The notes: a model not told the origin generated them from the sequence alone. 64,000 bases of DNA from Chryseobacterium vrystaatense (GCF_000737765.1 NZ_JPRI01000004.1:248001-312000); one strand, 5' to 3'; counted from the first letter of the stretch, positions 49,447-59,983 are shown. Numbers and translations: made by a program.

Positions 49447-50093
49447 AGGTTTGATTTCGCTTCCTCAAGGTTTACGGTCTTTCCTAACTTTCCGAATTCG
49501 TGCAAATCGCCGAAAACTTCAATTCGGATCGACTGATCAATACCACCTATGCGCAATGGTTCAAAGCCTGTATTTCTGATCACATTTTCAATATCATTAT
49601 TAATGCCGGTATCATCAGAAGCATAAAATAATACTGCTTTTTCTGGCTGTCTATTGGACGATGATGCAAGGGTTCCTGCACCAAGTGTTCCGAACGCTTT
49701 CACCAGTTTAGAATTTTTAGGAAGAATCACCTTGTTCAGCTCTCCTGCTGATTCTCTTTCTCCGATGATCTTTTTAAATCCTCCATTTCCATCGGGAGCA
49801 ATAGGATTGGATACATCAACAATGATTTTACCCTGTAAACTGTTTCCATTGTCATTAAAGAAATCCTTAAAAGAACCAAACCATATCGCAGGTATAATAA
49901 TATCTGCCGTATTGATAGCCTCCTCAATAGTTGCACTTTGTGCAAATCCACCTGACTGTGCAGCGAAATCATTCGCTTCATCAGCATTTCTTGCTGCTAC
50001 AATAACGTTATGTTGATTGTTTACTAAATTAGTCGCTACTGCTTTACCGATATTTCCCAATCCGATTACCGCTACTTTTTTCTCTGTTTCCAT
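49443..50093 (-). CDS. NADPH-dependent F420-reductase-like/NAD(P)-binding protein
   Basis: A 216-residue NAD(P)-binding protein of the NADP oxidoreductase (F420-dependent-like) family. VAVIGLGNIGKAVATNLVNN (about 6-25) is the Rossmann motif with a GxGxxG pattern, and NVIVAARNADEA follows with the NADP-binding Arg/Ala part. ADIIIPAIWFGSFKDFF and GKIIVDVSNPIAPD (about 90-103) are the helix and loop that close the fold. I put the start at METEKK (50093). The longer frame overlaps the -7 box. It is coupled with the DUF4440 lipoprotein and adjacent to a Crp regulator. Confidence 0.82.
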   Translation of the reverse strand: METEKKVAVIGLGNIGKAVATNLVNNQHNVIVAARNADEANDFAAQSGGFAQSATIEEAINTADIIIPAIWFGSFKDFFNDNGNSLQGKIIVDVSNPIAPDGNGGFKKIIGERESAGELNKVILPKNSKLVKAFGTLGAGTLASSSNRQPEKAVLFYASDDTGINNDIENVIRNTGFEPLRIGGIDQSIRIEVFGDLHEFGKLGKTVNLEEAKSNL

Positions 50094-50123
50094 TTTTTTA
50101 AATTTTAATGTTTTTGTATGGGT

Positions 50124-50131
50124 CAAAATTA
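50124..50131 (-). promoter_or_regulatory. -7 box TAATTTTG of the reductase-lipoprotein pair
   Basis: The minus strand reads TAATTTTG, a TANNTTTG box 30 bases before the ATG at 50093. No good -33 box is visible, consistent with control by the neighbouring Crp-family activator (inference). Confidence 0.45.
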
Positions 50132-50223
50132 GGACAGAAATGGATGAAAAACCGATAAACAAGTTTAAGAAAACATCTTGACATTTGGTAAGATGAATTC
50201 TTAATATAGTTTCATAAAACGGA

Positions 50224-50811
50224 CTAATCCTTTATTCTTTTAGCACGGATTTTACTAAGGAATTGAGGAGTAATCCCCAGGTATGAAGCGATTTGTGTAT
50301 TAGAAAGACGGTTCGCCAGCTGTGGGTACTGTTTCAGGAAAAATTCATATTTTTCATCTCCTGAAGCACTTATATTCTGAAGTATACGGTTCTGAAGTTC
50401 TATAAATTTATGTTCTATAATGACTCTGAAGTTCCTGTCAAATTTCGGATAGTAGGTATATAAGTACCAAAGGTCAGTCTTCTCGATTTGCAGAACAACA
50501 GAATTTTCCAGAGCTACAATATATAGCTTGCTTGGCTTTTTATTGTGGAAACTGTCTATATCAACGATCCAGTCGCTTTCTGAGGCAAACTGAAGATTAT
50601 GCTCTACTCCATCATGATCTATGCTAAACATTTTGAGACATCCGGAGACTACAAAAGTATAATACTGGCATACCTCATTTTCCTGCAGGATAAACTGCTT
50701 TCTCTTTATTCGTCTTTCCGTTACCCTTTCATTTAATACTTCAATCTCCTCTTTGGAAAGAGGAATATAACTTCTAAAGTAACTGATAAGTGATGCTGTT
50801 TCTTTTGACAT
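50224..50811 (-). CDS. Crp/Fnr-family transcriptional regulator
   Basis: A 195-residue regulator with a cNMP-binding beta-roll (about 15-120: RKQFILQENEVCQYYTFVVS, SGCLKMFSIDHDGVEHNLQF) and a C-terminal HTH (LSNTQIASYLGITPQFLSKI, about 168-187). No Fe-S Cys cluster is seen, so it is not an oxygen-sensing FNR. The start is the ATG at 50811; the longer frame starts with TTG and lacks a family match. It lies 131 bases upstream of the reductase-lipoprotein pair, on the same strand, and probably controls it. Confidence 0.87.
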   Translation of the reverse strand: MSKETASLISYFRSYIPLSKEEIEVLNERVTERRIKRKQFILQENEVCQYYTFVVSGCLKMFSIDHDGVEHNLQFASESDWIVDIDSFHNKKPSKLYIVALENSVVLQIEKTDLWYLYTYYPKFDRNFRVIIEHKFIELQNRILQNISASGDEKYEFFLKQYPQLANRLSNTQIASYLGITPQFLSKIRAKRIKD

Positions 50812-51066
50812 TTCTACTGTATGTGTTTCTTTATACTGATCAATCCCATCACAATATATCAAAAAAAACTGAATTGTAAATTCATGAAAAGTCCGTATTT
50901 TAATTGTCTCCCTGTTTTTACCAACAGTTCAAAAACTGTGGCTCCATAGCTTTCATCTTTTCTATGATCTATTTTTAATATAGGGACGGCACCATAGTAT
51001 CAATCCCTCCATCTAATTTACTAAGTTTAATATTGTAAGAATTCCAAAATTAATCCCTTTTAGGTA

Positions 51067-51074
51067 TATCTTTG
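51067..51074 (+). promoter_or_regulatory. -7 box TATCTTTG of the bactofilin-like gene
   Basis: TATCTTTG is a perfect TANNTTTG box, 61 bases before the ATG. A short hairpin (TCCG-C-TCA ... TGA-A-CGGA, 51083-51104) sits in the leader. The rest of 50812-51066 is AT-rich with nothing recognised. Confidence 0.5.
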
Positions 51075-51134
51075 TATGACTATCCGCTCAGATTAGTGAA
51101 CGGAGAAATATGTATTATTTGATGATTAACACCA

Positions 51135-51878
51135 ATGAAAAAAATTCAGAAACTAACAAGAGCACAATTAACTGATCAGATAATGAAGGTTTCGGAAGTA
51201 TTATATACTGCTATTGAACCGGAGTTGGAATTTATGTTCAATAACGAAGATGATCCTGATGAAGACAGCTTTACAGAGTTTCTGGATATGCTGGATCAGG
51301 AAACAGCAGAAAAAATAAAAGAAGCTGCTTTTAATAGGGACAGTGACGATGACGAACCCGAGATCATGCTTATGGAAAATGAAAGCACAACGTCTTTGGA
51401 TGTGGTTACCGAACAAGGTGATGGATATATCGTTATACTTATTGAAAATGATATTAATCTAACCGGGAATCTTTTCATTGAAGACTATGTTACACTTATT
51501 GTAACCGGGGATATAAAAGCCAAAAATATCATCGTCAACGGTTCATTATATTGTTCAGGAAATATTTTCTGTACGGTATTGTTTAGTGCATCTGGTAATG
51601 ATCATCAAACCTATAGCGCGGGAAATATGTATACTTCTCTTATTGCAGAAAACGGTCAGTATACAGTTTCTGAGAGTAAAATATATTCCAGATATCTGAT
51701 GAGCTTCCATAATACAATAAAAGGAAAATCAGGAAGGTTTGTTGAAAATACAGCCCTGGAAAATGGAAATGAAGCGTCTGTTCTGAATCCTGAAATACTT
51801 GATGAAAACGGATTCTTTGATGAAGATGCATTTTTGAATTATATCAATATCCATCAACCTGAATCTTTATTCATATAA
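51135..51878 (+). CDS. Acidic protein with a polymer-forming (bactofilin-like) segment
   Basis: A 247-residue protein. An acidic helical N-terminal part (about 1-95, with SFTEFLDMLDQETAEKIKEA) is followed by a beta-rich middle with short repeats: NLTGNLFIEDYVTLIVTG (about 107-125), DIKAKNIIVNGSLYCSGNIF, and SAGNMYTSLIAENGQYTVSE. The spacing of the 'G.I.A.NI.V.G.' pattern resembles the beta-helix of polymer-forming cytoskeletal proteins. The C-terminus is acidic. I do not recognise a named family; WG-repeat and immunity-type proteins are alternatives. It is monocistronic. Confidence 0.55.
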   Translation: MKKIQKLTRAQLTDQIMKVSEVLYTAIEPELEFMFNNEDDPDEDSFTEFLDMLDQETAEKIKEAAFNRDSDDDEPEIMLMENESTTSLDVVTEQGDGYIVILIENDINLTGNLFIEDYVTLIVTGDIKAKNIIVNGSLYCSGNIFCTVLFSASGNDHQTYSAGNMYTSLIAENGQYTVSESKIYSRYLMSFHNTIKGKSGRFVENTALENGNEASVLNPEILDENGFFDEDAFLNYINIHQPESLFI

Positions 51879-51926
51879 ATAAAAATAAGAAGTCATTACC
51901 CGATCGGTATTTTTATAATTCATGTC

Positions 51927-51963
51927 TATATTTGCAGCATACACTACAAATTGACTATCTTTG
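51927..51963 (+). promoter_or_regulatory. Tandem -7 boxes before the radical SAM gene
   Basis: TATATTTG (51927-51934) and TATCTTTG (51956-51963) both match TANNTTTG. The TTTG end of the first lies 21 bases before the second and can serve as its -33, so two overlapping promoters are plausible. Confidence 0.6.
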
Positions 51964-52054
51964 TTGCCGCAATCTTTGAAAAGAATTTTTGATACATTTT
52001 GTTACTAAACAACTGAAATTCAAATTCTTAAATTATGATTGAATGTAAATAAAT

Positions 52055-54259
52055 TTGAAAATTTTCCTGTTGAAAGATCTGCTTCTCATCACTCCGCCTT
52101 TTACCCAGCTCAATACTCCTTATCCTGCAACAGCTTATATAAAAGGCTTTTTGAATACCAAAAATATTTCCAGCTATCAGATCGATCTGGGACTTGATGT
52201 TATTTTGGAGTTATTCTCCAAAAACGGGATCCGTAAAATTTTTGAAACAGAAATCAATCTTCAGGAAATCTCTGAAAATTCACAGCGAATTTATGCGCTT
52301 CGTGAAGAATACCTGAAGACGATAGATCAGGTTATTCCATTTCTTCAGGGCAAAACGCCTACCCTTGCAAGGCAGATCTGCAGTATGAATTTCCTTCCCG
52401 AAGCTTCCCGTTTCAATCAGCTGGATGATATGGATTTTGCATTCGGAAACATGGGGCTTCAGGATAAGGCAAAGCATCTTGCTACGTTATATTTAGAGGA
52501 TATTTCTGATTATATCATTGAAAATATTGATTCGGATTTTGGATTCAGCAGGTATGCGGAACGTCTTGGAAAAAGCGCCAATTCTTTTGATGAATTATAT
52601 TCTAAATTATCTGATGATCAGACATTTATTGATAATTTCACATTAGAAATACTCAGAGAAAAATTAGAATCAGTCCAGCCAAAGTTGGTCTGCTTTTCGG
52701 TGCCATTTCCCGGAAATTTATACGCCGGTTTCAAATGTGCTCAATTTATTAAAAAGAATTATCCTCACATTAAAACGGCAATGGGAGGAGGTTTCCCGAA
52801 TACAGAATTAAGGGAAGTAAAAGACCAGAGGGTCTTCGAATTTTTTGATTTTATTACACTTGATGATGGTGAGGTTCCTCTTGAACTTCTTTGCAACAGT
52901 GTATTAAATCCTTCACCTGAAACAGAATACAAAAGGACATTTTTGATTGAGAACCAAAAGGTTACTTATAAAAATAACTCTAAGAAACACGATTATAAAC
53001 AGGCCGACATTGGTACACCGGATTATACAGATCTAAAACTGGATGAGTATATTTCAGTAATTGAGATTGCTAATCCAATGCACAGTTTATGGAGCGATGG
53101 GAGGTGGAATAAACTCACGATGGCTCATGGCTGCTATTGGGGGAAATGTACTTTCTGCGATATTTCTTTAGATTATATCAAAATCTACGAACCTATTTCT
53201 GCAAAAATTCTGGTGGACAGAATGGAAGAACTGATCAGAACAACAGGTGAAACAGGATTCCATTTTGTAGATGAAGCAGCACCACCCGCATTGATGAGGG
53301 AGGTCGCATTGGAAATTCTCCGAAGAAATCTGGTCGTTACCTGGTGGACCAATATCAGATTTGAAAAAAGTTTTACCCGTGATTTATGTTATCTCTTGAA
53401 GCTTTCAGGATGTGTTGCTGTTTCCGGAGGACTTGAAGTGGCCAGCGATCGTTTGTTACAATTAATTGATAAGGGAGTTTCAGTAGAACAGGTTGCCAGA
53501 GTGACAAGGAATTTTACGGAAGCTGGAATTATGGTTCATGCCTATTTGATGTATGGCTATCCGACTCAGACTATTCAGGAAACAGTAGATTCTTTAGAAA
53601 TGGTAAGACAGATGTTTGAAATGGGAATTCTTCAAAGTGGATTCTGGCATCAGTTTGCGATGACAGCTCATTCACCTGTTGGAATCAATCCGGAAGAATT
53701 CGGAGTAACTCCTGTAAAGGAAGAAATTCTGTTTGCGAACAACGATATTGATTTTACCGACAAAACCGGAATCGATCACAGTAAATTCAGTTTCGGATTG
53801 AAAAAATCTCTTTTCAACTATATGCATGGAATCAATTTTGAATTTCCGCTTCAGGAATGGTTTGACTTCAAAATTCCAAGGCCGGCTGTTCACCCTGACT
53901 ATATTCACGACTGTCTTCTGGATGATCCATCATTCAATTTTAAGGGTAACTCAAAAGTTGTATTTTTAACCAAAAACGTAATCGCTGAGAATCGCGTAAA
54001 AAATAAAAAGAAATACTCTGGTCCATATACGCTTCTTACATTCCACTTAAAAACGAACATAATAAAGATCGATTTGGAGCAGAATAAAGCAGAGTGGCTG
54101 ATGAAAGTACTGGAAGAAAATTCCATAGAAAATCCAAAAAAGATTACAGCTCAACAACTTAAGAATCAATTTGAAGAAGATTTTGAAGATTTTGAATTGT
54201 TTTGGTTTTCAAAACCTATACAGCAGCTTAGGGACAATGGTGTCATTTTAAGTCTGTAA
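52055..54259 (+). CDS. B12-binding-type radical SAM protein with a CX4CX2C motif
   Basis: A 734-residue protein. An N-terminal part (about 1-320) has a B12-binding-like Rossmann region: LLITPPFTQLNTPYPATAYI at the start and VCFSVPFPGNLYAGFKCAQF (about 210-229). The radical SAM core follows: HGCYWGKCTFCDISLDYIKI (Cys 360, 365 and 368), giving CX4CX2C instead of CX3CX2C, then VDEAAPPALMREVALEIL and GGLEVASDRLLQLIDKGV. The first codon is TTG at 52055. The reaction is unknown; members with B12 domains often methylate or rearrange carbon skeletons. The gene is monocistronic. Confidence 0.82.
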   Translation: MKIFLLKDLLLITPPFTQLNTPYPATAYIKGFLNTKNISSYQIDLGLDVILELFSKNGIRKIFETEINLQEISENSQRIYALREEYLKTIDQVIPFLQGKTPTLARQICSMNFLPEASRFNQLDDMDFAFGNMGLQDKAKHLATLYLEDISDYIIENIDSDFGFSRYAERLGKSANSFDELYSKLSDDQTFIDNFTLEILREKLESVQPKLVCFSVPFPGNLYAGFKCAQFIKKNYPHIKTAMGGGFPNTELREVKDQRVFEFFDFITLDDGEVPLELLCNSVLNPSPETEYKRTFLIENQKVTYKNNSKKHDYKQADIGTPDYTDLKLDEYISVIEIANPMHSLWSDGRWNKLTMAHGCYWGKCTFCDISLDYIKIYEPISAKILVDRMEELIRTTGETGFHFVDEAAPPALMREVALEILRRNLVVTWWTNIRFEKSFTRDLCYLLKLSGCVAVSGGLEVASDRLLQLIDKGVSVEQVARVTRNFTEAGIMVHAYLMYGYPTQTIQETVDSLEMVRQMFEMGILQSGFWHQFAMTAHSPVGINPEEFGVTPVKEEILFANNDIDFTDKTGIDHSKFSFGLKKSLFNYMHGINFEFPLQEWFDFKIPRPAVHPDYIHDCLLDDPSFNFKGNSKVVFLTKNVIAENRVKNKKKYSGPYTLLTFHLKTNIIKIDLEQNKAEWLMKVLEENSIENPKKITAQQLKNQFEEDFEDFELFWFSKPIQQLRDNGVILSL

Positions 54260-54319
54260 TCTTTTCACCTTTTTGATGGAAAAATCCCCAAAATAAGCCT
54301 TTGGGTATTTTGTGAGCCT

Positions 54320-55147
54320 TTAATTTTTGCTGTCACCACTGTCTTTCAAAACCGGACCTACTATCACTTTCTCCTGAACCTTAATAAAACTCGGATCCAT
54401 AATAGCTATCCGTTCTGCAATGGATTTATAAGTTGGAAATTTCAAAAGTGATGCTCTCCCGGACATTTCCCTGTAGAGGGTAAAGATTTTTCCGTTAGCT
54501 GTTTTGATTTGTTTGGTTGTAGTAATATATTTCCCAATATACTTGCTTTTAGCATCATATATTTCTATATCGAGAAAAGTTTTGTCGGTAATCGTATCAT
54601 CTGAACCGAAACTTACCGGAAGATTGGTAAAGTATCCAACAGGTACACCGTTGCTGATGATCTCTCCTACTTTATTGACTTCAATATTCAGTTTATCAAT
54701 TTTACTTCTTGTAGTATAGGCCTCTTTTGTTTTGGTATCGAGTTTTCTTTTGGGTATATTTTTGAAAACTTCATCAAGATTTTTGATATTGATTCCTTTG
54801 TTATCAATGATTTTTAGACCTTTTATAGATGTATAGACCGCTGATTTTTCTTCACCCGAAAATGCTGATGGTGATATATAGTCCAGCTCTATCGTTTTGT
54901 CTCTGTTATAAACCCTGTTTAGTTTTATATAACTGTCTCTTACAGAATCTACTACGCTTTTATCTATAAACTCAACGGTATACATGGGTGTCTCATTGAG
55001 ATCCATAAAAGTATAGATATTGTGTTTGTTTGCGATCTTGGCAACATGAATTCCATCCAGGCTTACAATTCCTCTTTTGGTTTTGAAATTCTGGGCATTA
55101 CAGAAGATTCCCAGAATGGTAAAGAATGTGATTATACTTTTCTTCAT
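54320..55147 (-). CDS. Secreted protein of unknown function
   Basis: A 275-residue exported protein with a signal peptide (MKKSIITFFTILGIFCNA). The mature part is beta-rich and Lys/Ile/Asp-rich (AKIANKHNIYTFMDLNETPM near 37-56, VGYFTNLPVSFGSDDTITDK near 164-183). I recognise no family; a chain of beta strands suggests a sandwich or an outer-surface protein. It lies upstream of the atpC gene but is transcribed separately, with a 80-base gap and a terminator between. Confidence 0.55.
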   Translation of the reverse strand: MKKSIITFFTILGIFCNAQNFKTKRGIVSLDGIHVAKIANKHNIYTFMDLNETPMYTVEFIDKSVVDSVRDSYIKLNRVYNRDKTIELDYISPSAFSGEEKSAVYTSIKGLKIIDNKGINIKNLDEVFKNIPKRKLDTKTKEAYTTRSKIDKLNIEVNKVGEIISNGVPVGYFTNLPVSFGSDDTITDKTFLDIEIYDAKSKYIGKYITTTKQIKTANGKIFTLYREMSGRASLLKFPTYKSIAERIAIMDPSFIKVQEKVIVGPVLKDSGDSKN

Positions 55148-55174
55148 AAAATCAGACTTTTACACAACATAAAA

Positions 55175-55198
55175 AAAGTGTAACCAAAGTTACACTTT
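55175..55198 (-). terminator. Terminator after atpC
   Basis: AAAGTGTAAC-CAAA-GTTACACTTT, a 10-base stem, followed on the minus strand by TTTT and an AT-rich run. It ends the atpD-atpC transcript. Confidence 0.85.
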
Positions 55199-55227
55199 CT
55201 TGAAAATATATTTAGCTTTTCATTTAA

Positions 55228-55509
55228 TTATTCGCAAAGGATGATTCCTTTATCATGATTAAATTCTACAACACCGCTTTTGATAGGATAAGAAAAAACA
55301 GAGTCTTTCTCAGTTTCTTTAGTAAAGTTTTTAGCATAAGCTTCTCCAACTGAACTTGTAAAAAGCTTTACCTTACCTCCGATCAAAGAAGAAACGATTC
55401 CTGCGTGGTTTTTCATGATGTGAAATTCACCATTCTTTCCAGGCAACAATACAGAGTCTACCTCTCCTTCAAAAACTACGTACTCTGGTGTTAAAATTTT
55501 TATATTCAT
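55228..55509 (-). CDS. atpC: ATP synthase F1 subunit epsilon
   Basis: A 93-residue protein, the beta-sandwich part of epsilon only. It starts MNIKILTPEYVVFEGEVDSV and contains VLLPGKNGEFHIMKNHAGIV (about 20-39), the hallmark of epsilon. The C-terminal helical hairpin of longer epsilon subunits is absent, as in several Bacteroidota. It links the rotor to beta and limits wasteful ATP hydrolysis. It follows atpD by 84 bases; the other ATP synthase genes are not in the window. Confidence 0.93.
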   Translation of the reverse strand: MNIKILTPEYVVFEGEVDSVLLPGKNGEFHIMKNHAGIVSSLIGGKVKLFTSSVGEAYAKNFTKETEKDSVFSYPIKSGVVEFNHDKGIILCE

Positions 55510-55593
55510 ATTTCTTAGATTAAAGAGAAAAGAGAAAAGAAAAAAGAGGGACGCATGGTCTTTACTCTTTTTTCTTTGTTCTATTTATTCTAG

Positions 55594-57152
<1,559 letters not shown>

Positions 57153-57406
57153 TTGGTAAAAAAAAGATTTTTATCATACTTTTTGGAAGATTTCGGTTCG
57201 GGATGCGAGATTCACGATTTTGGGCTCAAATTATGGAGTGTTATTAGAAAATAAAGCTTATATGTAAACTTGAATATTTGTTGAGCCCCTGATTTTCCGG
57301 CATTTCAAAAATTAACCGATCATCTAATTAGCCTGTTCATTAATTACTATATAATCACATCACCGAATCGATACCTCAAAACTCGTCCTATTCAAAATAA
57401 AGGTTT

Positions 57407-57414
57407 TATATTTG
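57407..57414 (+). promoter_or_regulatory. -7 box TATATTTG of ribF
   Basis: TATATTTG ends at 57414 and overlaps the TTG that would start the longest ribF frame. The true start is therefore the TTG at 57433. Confidence 0.55.
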
Positions 57415-57432
57415 CATTCAAATTTTTCCGTT

Positions 57433-58353
57433 TTGAAAGTTTTCAAGAATTTTAAAGATTATTCCTCTCAAAAGCCTTTAGCATTGTCTTTAGGAATGTT
57501 TGACGGAGTACATCTCGGGCACAAAAGTATCATCGATGAACTGATCAAAGTAGGTACAGAGAATAATCTGGAAACAGCTATCCTTACTTTTTGGCCTCAT
57601 CCAAGGTTTGTTTTTAATCCGAATGAAGATCTGAAACTTCTTAATACGGTAGACGAGAAGAAAGATCTGATTGAAAAATACAGCATTGATCATTTGTTTC
57701 TCAAAGAATTTGATGAAGAATTCAGAAATCTTACCGGAGAAGAATTTGTAAGACAGATCCTTATTGATAAACTGAACGTAAAATACCTTATTATAGGCTA
57801 TGATCATTCGTTCGGAAAAAATAAAAGCGGCAATTTTGAGCTTCTTCAAAAGCTTTCCAAAGAACTTGATTTCGATGTAGAGCAGATGGAAGCTATTAAT
57901 ATTCACGAGAATAACATCAGCTCTACGAAAGTCCGTAATGCCCTACTGACAGGGAATATTAAAGAGGCCAATGAAATGCTTGGCTACTCCTACTCTGTTT
58001 CAGGAACTGTAGTTCACGGAAAGAAGATTGGAAGAACAATTGGCTATCCGACAGCCAATATTGATACAGAATCCATCAAACTTTTACCAAAAAAAGGAGC
58101 CTATATTGTAGATACTGTAGTAAAAGGCAAGCAGTACAAAGGGATGCTGAGCATTGGTACCAACCCTACAGTAAACGGTGAAAAATTAACGGTTGAAGTC
58201 TATATCCTTGATTTCGATGATGATATTTATGGTGAAAAAATCACAGTAAGATTCAGAGACTTTCTCCATGATGAAATAAAATTCGAAGGTCTTGAAAAGC
58301 TTATCGAAAGATTGGATGAAGATAAGAGGCTTACTCAGGAATTTCAATTCTAA
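57433..58353 (+). CDS. ribF: Bifunctional riboflavin kinase/FAD synthetase (RibF)
   Basis: A 306-residue enzyme that makes FMN and FAD. The N-terminal nucleotidyltransferase has ALSLGMFDGVHLGHKSIIDE (about 17-36, HxGH motif in VHLGH) and YDHSFGKNKSGNFELLQKLS. The riboflavin kinase part has GTVVHGKKIGRTIGYPTANI (about 196-215) and the GMLSIGTNPT and VEVYILDFDDDIYGE motifs. I use the TTG at 57433 because the 5' part of the longer frame lies in the -7 box. Its stop overlaps the stop of the convergent MmcQ gene by 4 bases. Confidence 0.95.
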   Translation: MKVFKNFKDYSSQKPLALSLGMFDGVHLGHKSIIDELIKVGTENNLETAILTFWPHPRFVFNPNEDLKLLNTVDEKKDLIEKYSIDHLFLKEFDEEFRNLTGEEFVRQILIDKLNVKYLIIGYDHSFGKNKSGNFELLQKLSKELDFDVEQMEAINIHENNISSTKVRNALLTGNIKEANEMLGYSYSVSGTVVHGKKIGRTIGYPTANIDTESIKLLPKKGAYIVDTVVKGKQYKGMLSIGTNPTVNGEKLTVEVYILDFDDDIYGEKITVRFRDFLHDEIKFEGLEKLIERLDEDKRLTQEFQF

Positions 58354-58703
58354 CTGTTTACAATCTCCTCCCTGGCTTTTTTCGTTAATGAATTAAAAAC
58401 CAATTCATAAGAGTGATCGATTAATTTAAAAATCAGATCTCTTTTCAGACCGTCCATCAGCACTGAATTCCAATGGGTCTTGTTCATATGAAATGCTCCA
58501 GTGATTTGCGGATGCTGTTCACGGAGTTCTGCGCTCCACTCAGGATCCGTCTTTACATTAATTCCCAGTGGCTGTCTTCCCAGCCCCATGAGCAAAAACA
58601 TTTTTGTTCCTACTTTCATAACAAGGGTTTCATTATCGAAAGGAAAAGTTTCTGTAACTCCCTTTTTTGCAAGGCAATAGTCTAAAATTTCGTTAGCATC
58701 CAT
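58350..58703 (-). CDS. MmcQ/YjbR-family DNA-binding-like protein
   Basis: A 117-residue protein with the MmcQ/YjbR layout: CLAKKGVTETFPFDNETLVM (about 9-28), FLLMGLGRQPLGINVKTDPE (about 35-54), and a C-terminal VLMDGLKRDLIFKLIDHSYE. It is related to CyaY-like folds and DNA-binding proteins, but biochemical function is poorly defined. The start is the ATG at 58703. It is convergent with ribF. Confidence 0.9.
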   Translation of the reverse strand: MDANEILDYCLAKKGVTETFPFDNETLVMKVGTKMFLLMGLGRQPLGINVKTDPEWSAELREQHPQITGAFHMNKTHWNSVLMDGLKRDLIFKLIDHSYELVFNSLTKKAREEIVNS

Positions 58704-58802
58704 GAATTTTTATAAATGATAAGTGATTAATGATCATTGATATTAATTTCAAATGTAGTAAATTTAAGAAAGAAAATACAATCTATACAAATCACAACGA
58801 CT

Positions 58803-59459
58803 ATGAAAGCTTTGGTAATTGGCGCAACTGGCGCTACAGGAAAGGATTTGGTTAAGCAACTGCTTAATGATAATGAATTTGATGAAGTAGATATCTTTGT
58901 CAGAAAGCCTGTAGCTGTCCAGAACGATAAGCTGAAAGTACATGTGGTTAATTTTGAGAATCCTGATGAATGGAAAGACAAAGTAAAAGGAGATGTAGCC
59001 TTTTCATGCTTAGGAACTACCTTAAAAGATGCCGGAAGCAAAGAGGCTCAAAGAAAAGTAGATTTTGATTATCAGTATCAATTTGCCAAAGCTGCTAAAG
59101 AAAATGAAGTGGATGACTATATTCTGGTTTCTTCTTATGGAGCAGATCCCACCTCGAAGATTTTTTATTCCAAAATGAAAGGAGAGCTGGAAGAAGCTGT
59201 AAAACAGCTCCATTTCACTAAAATCACTATTTTTAAACCCGGAATGCTCGAAAGAAAAGACTCTGAAAGAACCGGAGAAGTTTTAGGCAGCAGAATTATA
59301 AAATTTGCCAATAAACTTGGATTACTGGAAAGTCAAAAACCTTTGCCTACCGATATTTTAGCTAAAGCAATGATCAATTCATCGAAAATAAAAAGTAATG
59401 GATACTCCAGTATCAAGCTGGGAAATATTTTCTGTTTTGCGGAGAAGACTAATGAATAG
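58803..59459 (+). CDS. NAD(P)-binding SDR-like (HTATIP2-type) protein
   Basis: A 218-residue atypical short-chain dehydrogenase. MKALVIGATGATGKDLVKQL (about 1-20) holds the NADP-binding GATGATG motif. FSCLGTTLKDAGSKEAQRKV (about 66-85) and DYILVSSYGADPTSKIFYSK (about 104-123) carry the Ser-Tyr-like and YxxxK-type region. The family includes HTATIP2-like and NmrA-type redox sensors. The longer frame begins with TTG and lacks family matches, so the ATG at 58803 is used. No operon partner. Confidence 0.88.
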   Translation: MKALVIGATGATGKDLVKQLLNDNEFDEVDIFVRKPVAVQNDKLKVHVVNFENPDEWKDKVKGDVAFSCLGTTLKDAGSKEAQRKVDFDYQYQFAKAAKENEVDDYILVSSYGADPTSKIFYSKMKGELEEAVKQLHFTKITIFKPGMLERKDSERTGEVLGSRIIKFANKLGLLESQKPLPTDILAKAMINSSKIKSNGYSSIKLGNIFCFAEKTNE

Positions 59460-59467
59460 TTGACCTT

Positions 59468-59983
59468 TTATTTGGTGGTTTTGCTGCCCATACTACTTCC
59501 TAATTTTTCATATTCAACATCATCAGGCTCCCAAAGCTCTACCTTATTTCCTTCTACATCCATAATGTGTACGAATTTTCCGTATTCATAAGTCTCTATC
59601 TTATCAACAATGGTAACATTTTCTTTTTTAAGTTGTTCTACCAGTTTTTCAAGATTCTGTACACGATAATTGATCATGAAATCTTTTTCTGAAGGCTGAA
59701 AATATTTTGTTTTTTCACTAAAAGGGCTCCACTGACTAAATCCTTTTTTAGAATTATCGGCACCCTGATACCACTCAAATACGGCTCCGTATTCATTGGT
59801 ATTAAGACCAAGATGATCTTTATACCAATCTCTCATTTTTTTAGGATCCTTACATTTGAAGAAAATACCACCGATTCCCGTTACCTTTTTCAGATTATCA
59901 GAACCCTTTTCTGTAGCTGACTTAAAAGCAAACCCCATCATAAAGGAAGCAAGAATGCAAAGCCCAAAAATTATTTTTTTCAT
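59468..59983 (-). CDS. Exported VOC/glyoxalase-fold protein
   Basis: A 171-residue protein: signal peptide (MKKIIFGLCILASFMMGFAF) followed by a VOC domain with VTGIGGIFFKCKDPKKMRDW (about 34-53), FSQWSPFSEKTKYFQPSEKD, and a closing HIMDVEGNKVELWEPDDVEY (about 134-153). 'DVEGNKVELWEP' is the typical metal-ligand strand. Glyoxalase-fold proteins are usually cytosolic, so export is unusual. The substrate is unknown. Confidence 0.8.
   Translation of the reverse strand: MKKIIFGLCILASFMMGFAFKSATEKGSDNLKKVTGIGGIFFKCKDPKKMRDWYKDHLGLNTNEYGAVFEWYQGADNSKKGFSQWSPFSEKTKYFQPSEKDFMINYRVQNLEKLVEQLKKENVTIVDKIETYEYGKFVHIMDVEGNKVELWEPDDVEYEKLGSSMGSKTTK

Noticed and set aside
54281-54312. Hairpin CAAAATA/TATTTTG after the radical SAM gene
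   Set aside because: Only 7 AT-rich pairs and no T-run; too weak to call a terminator.
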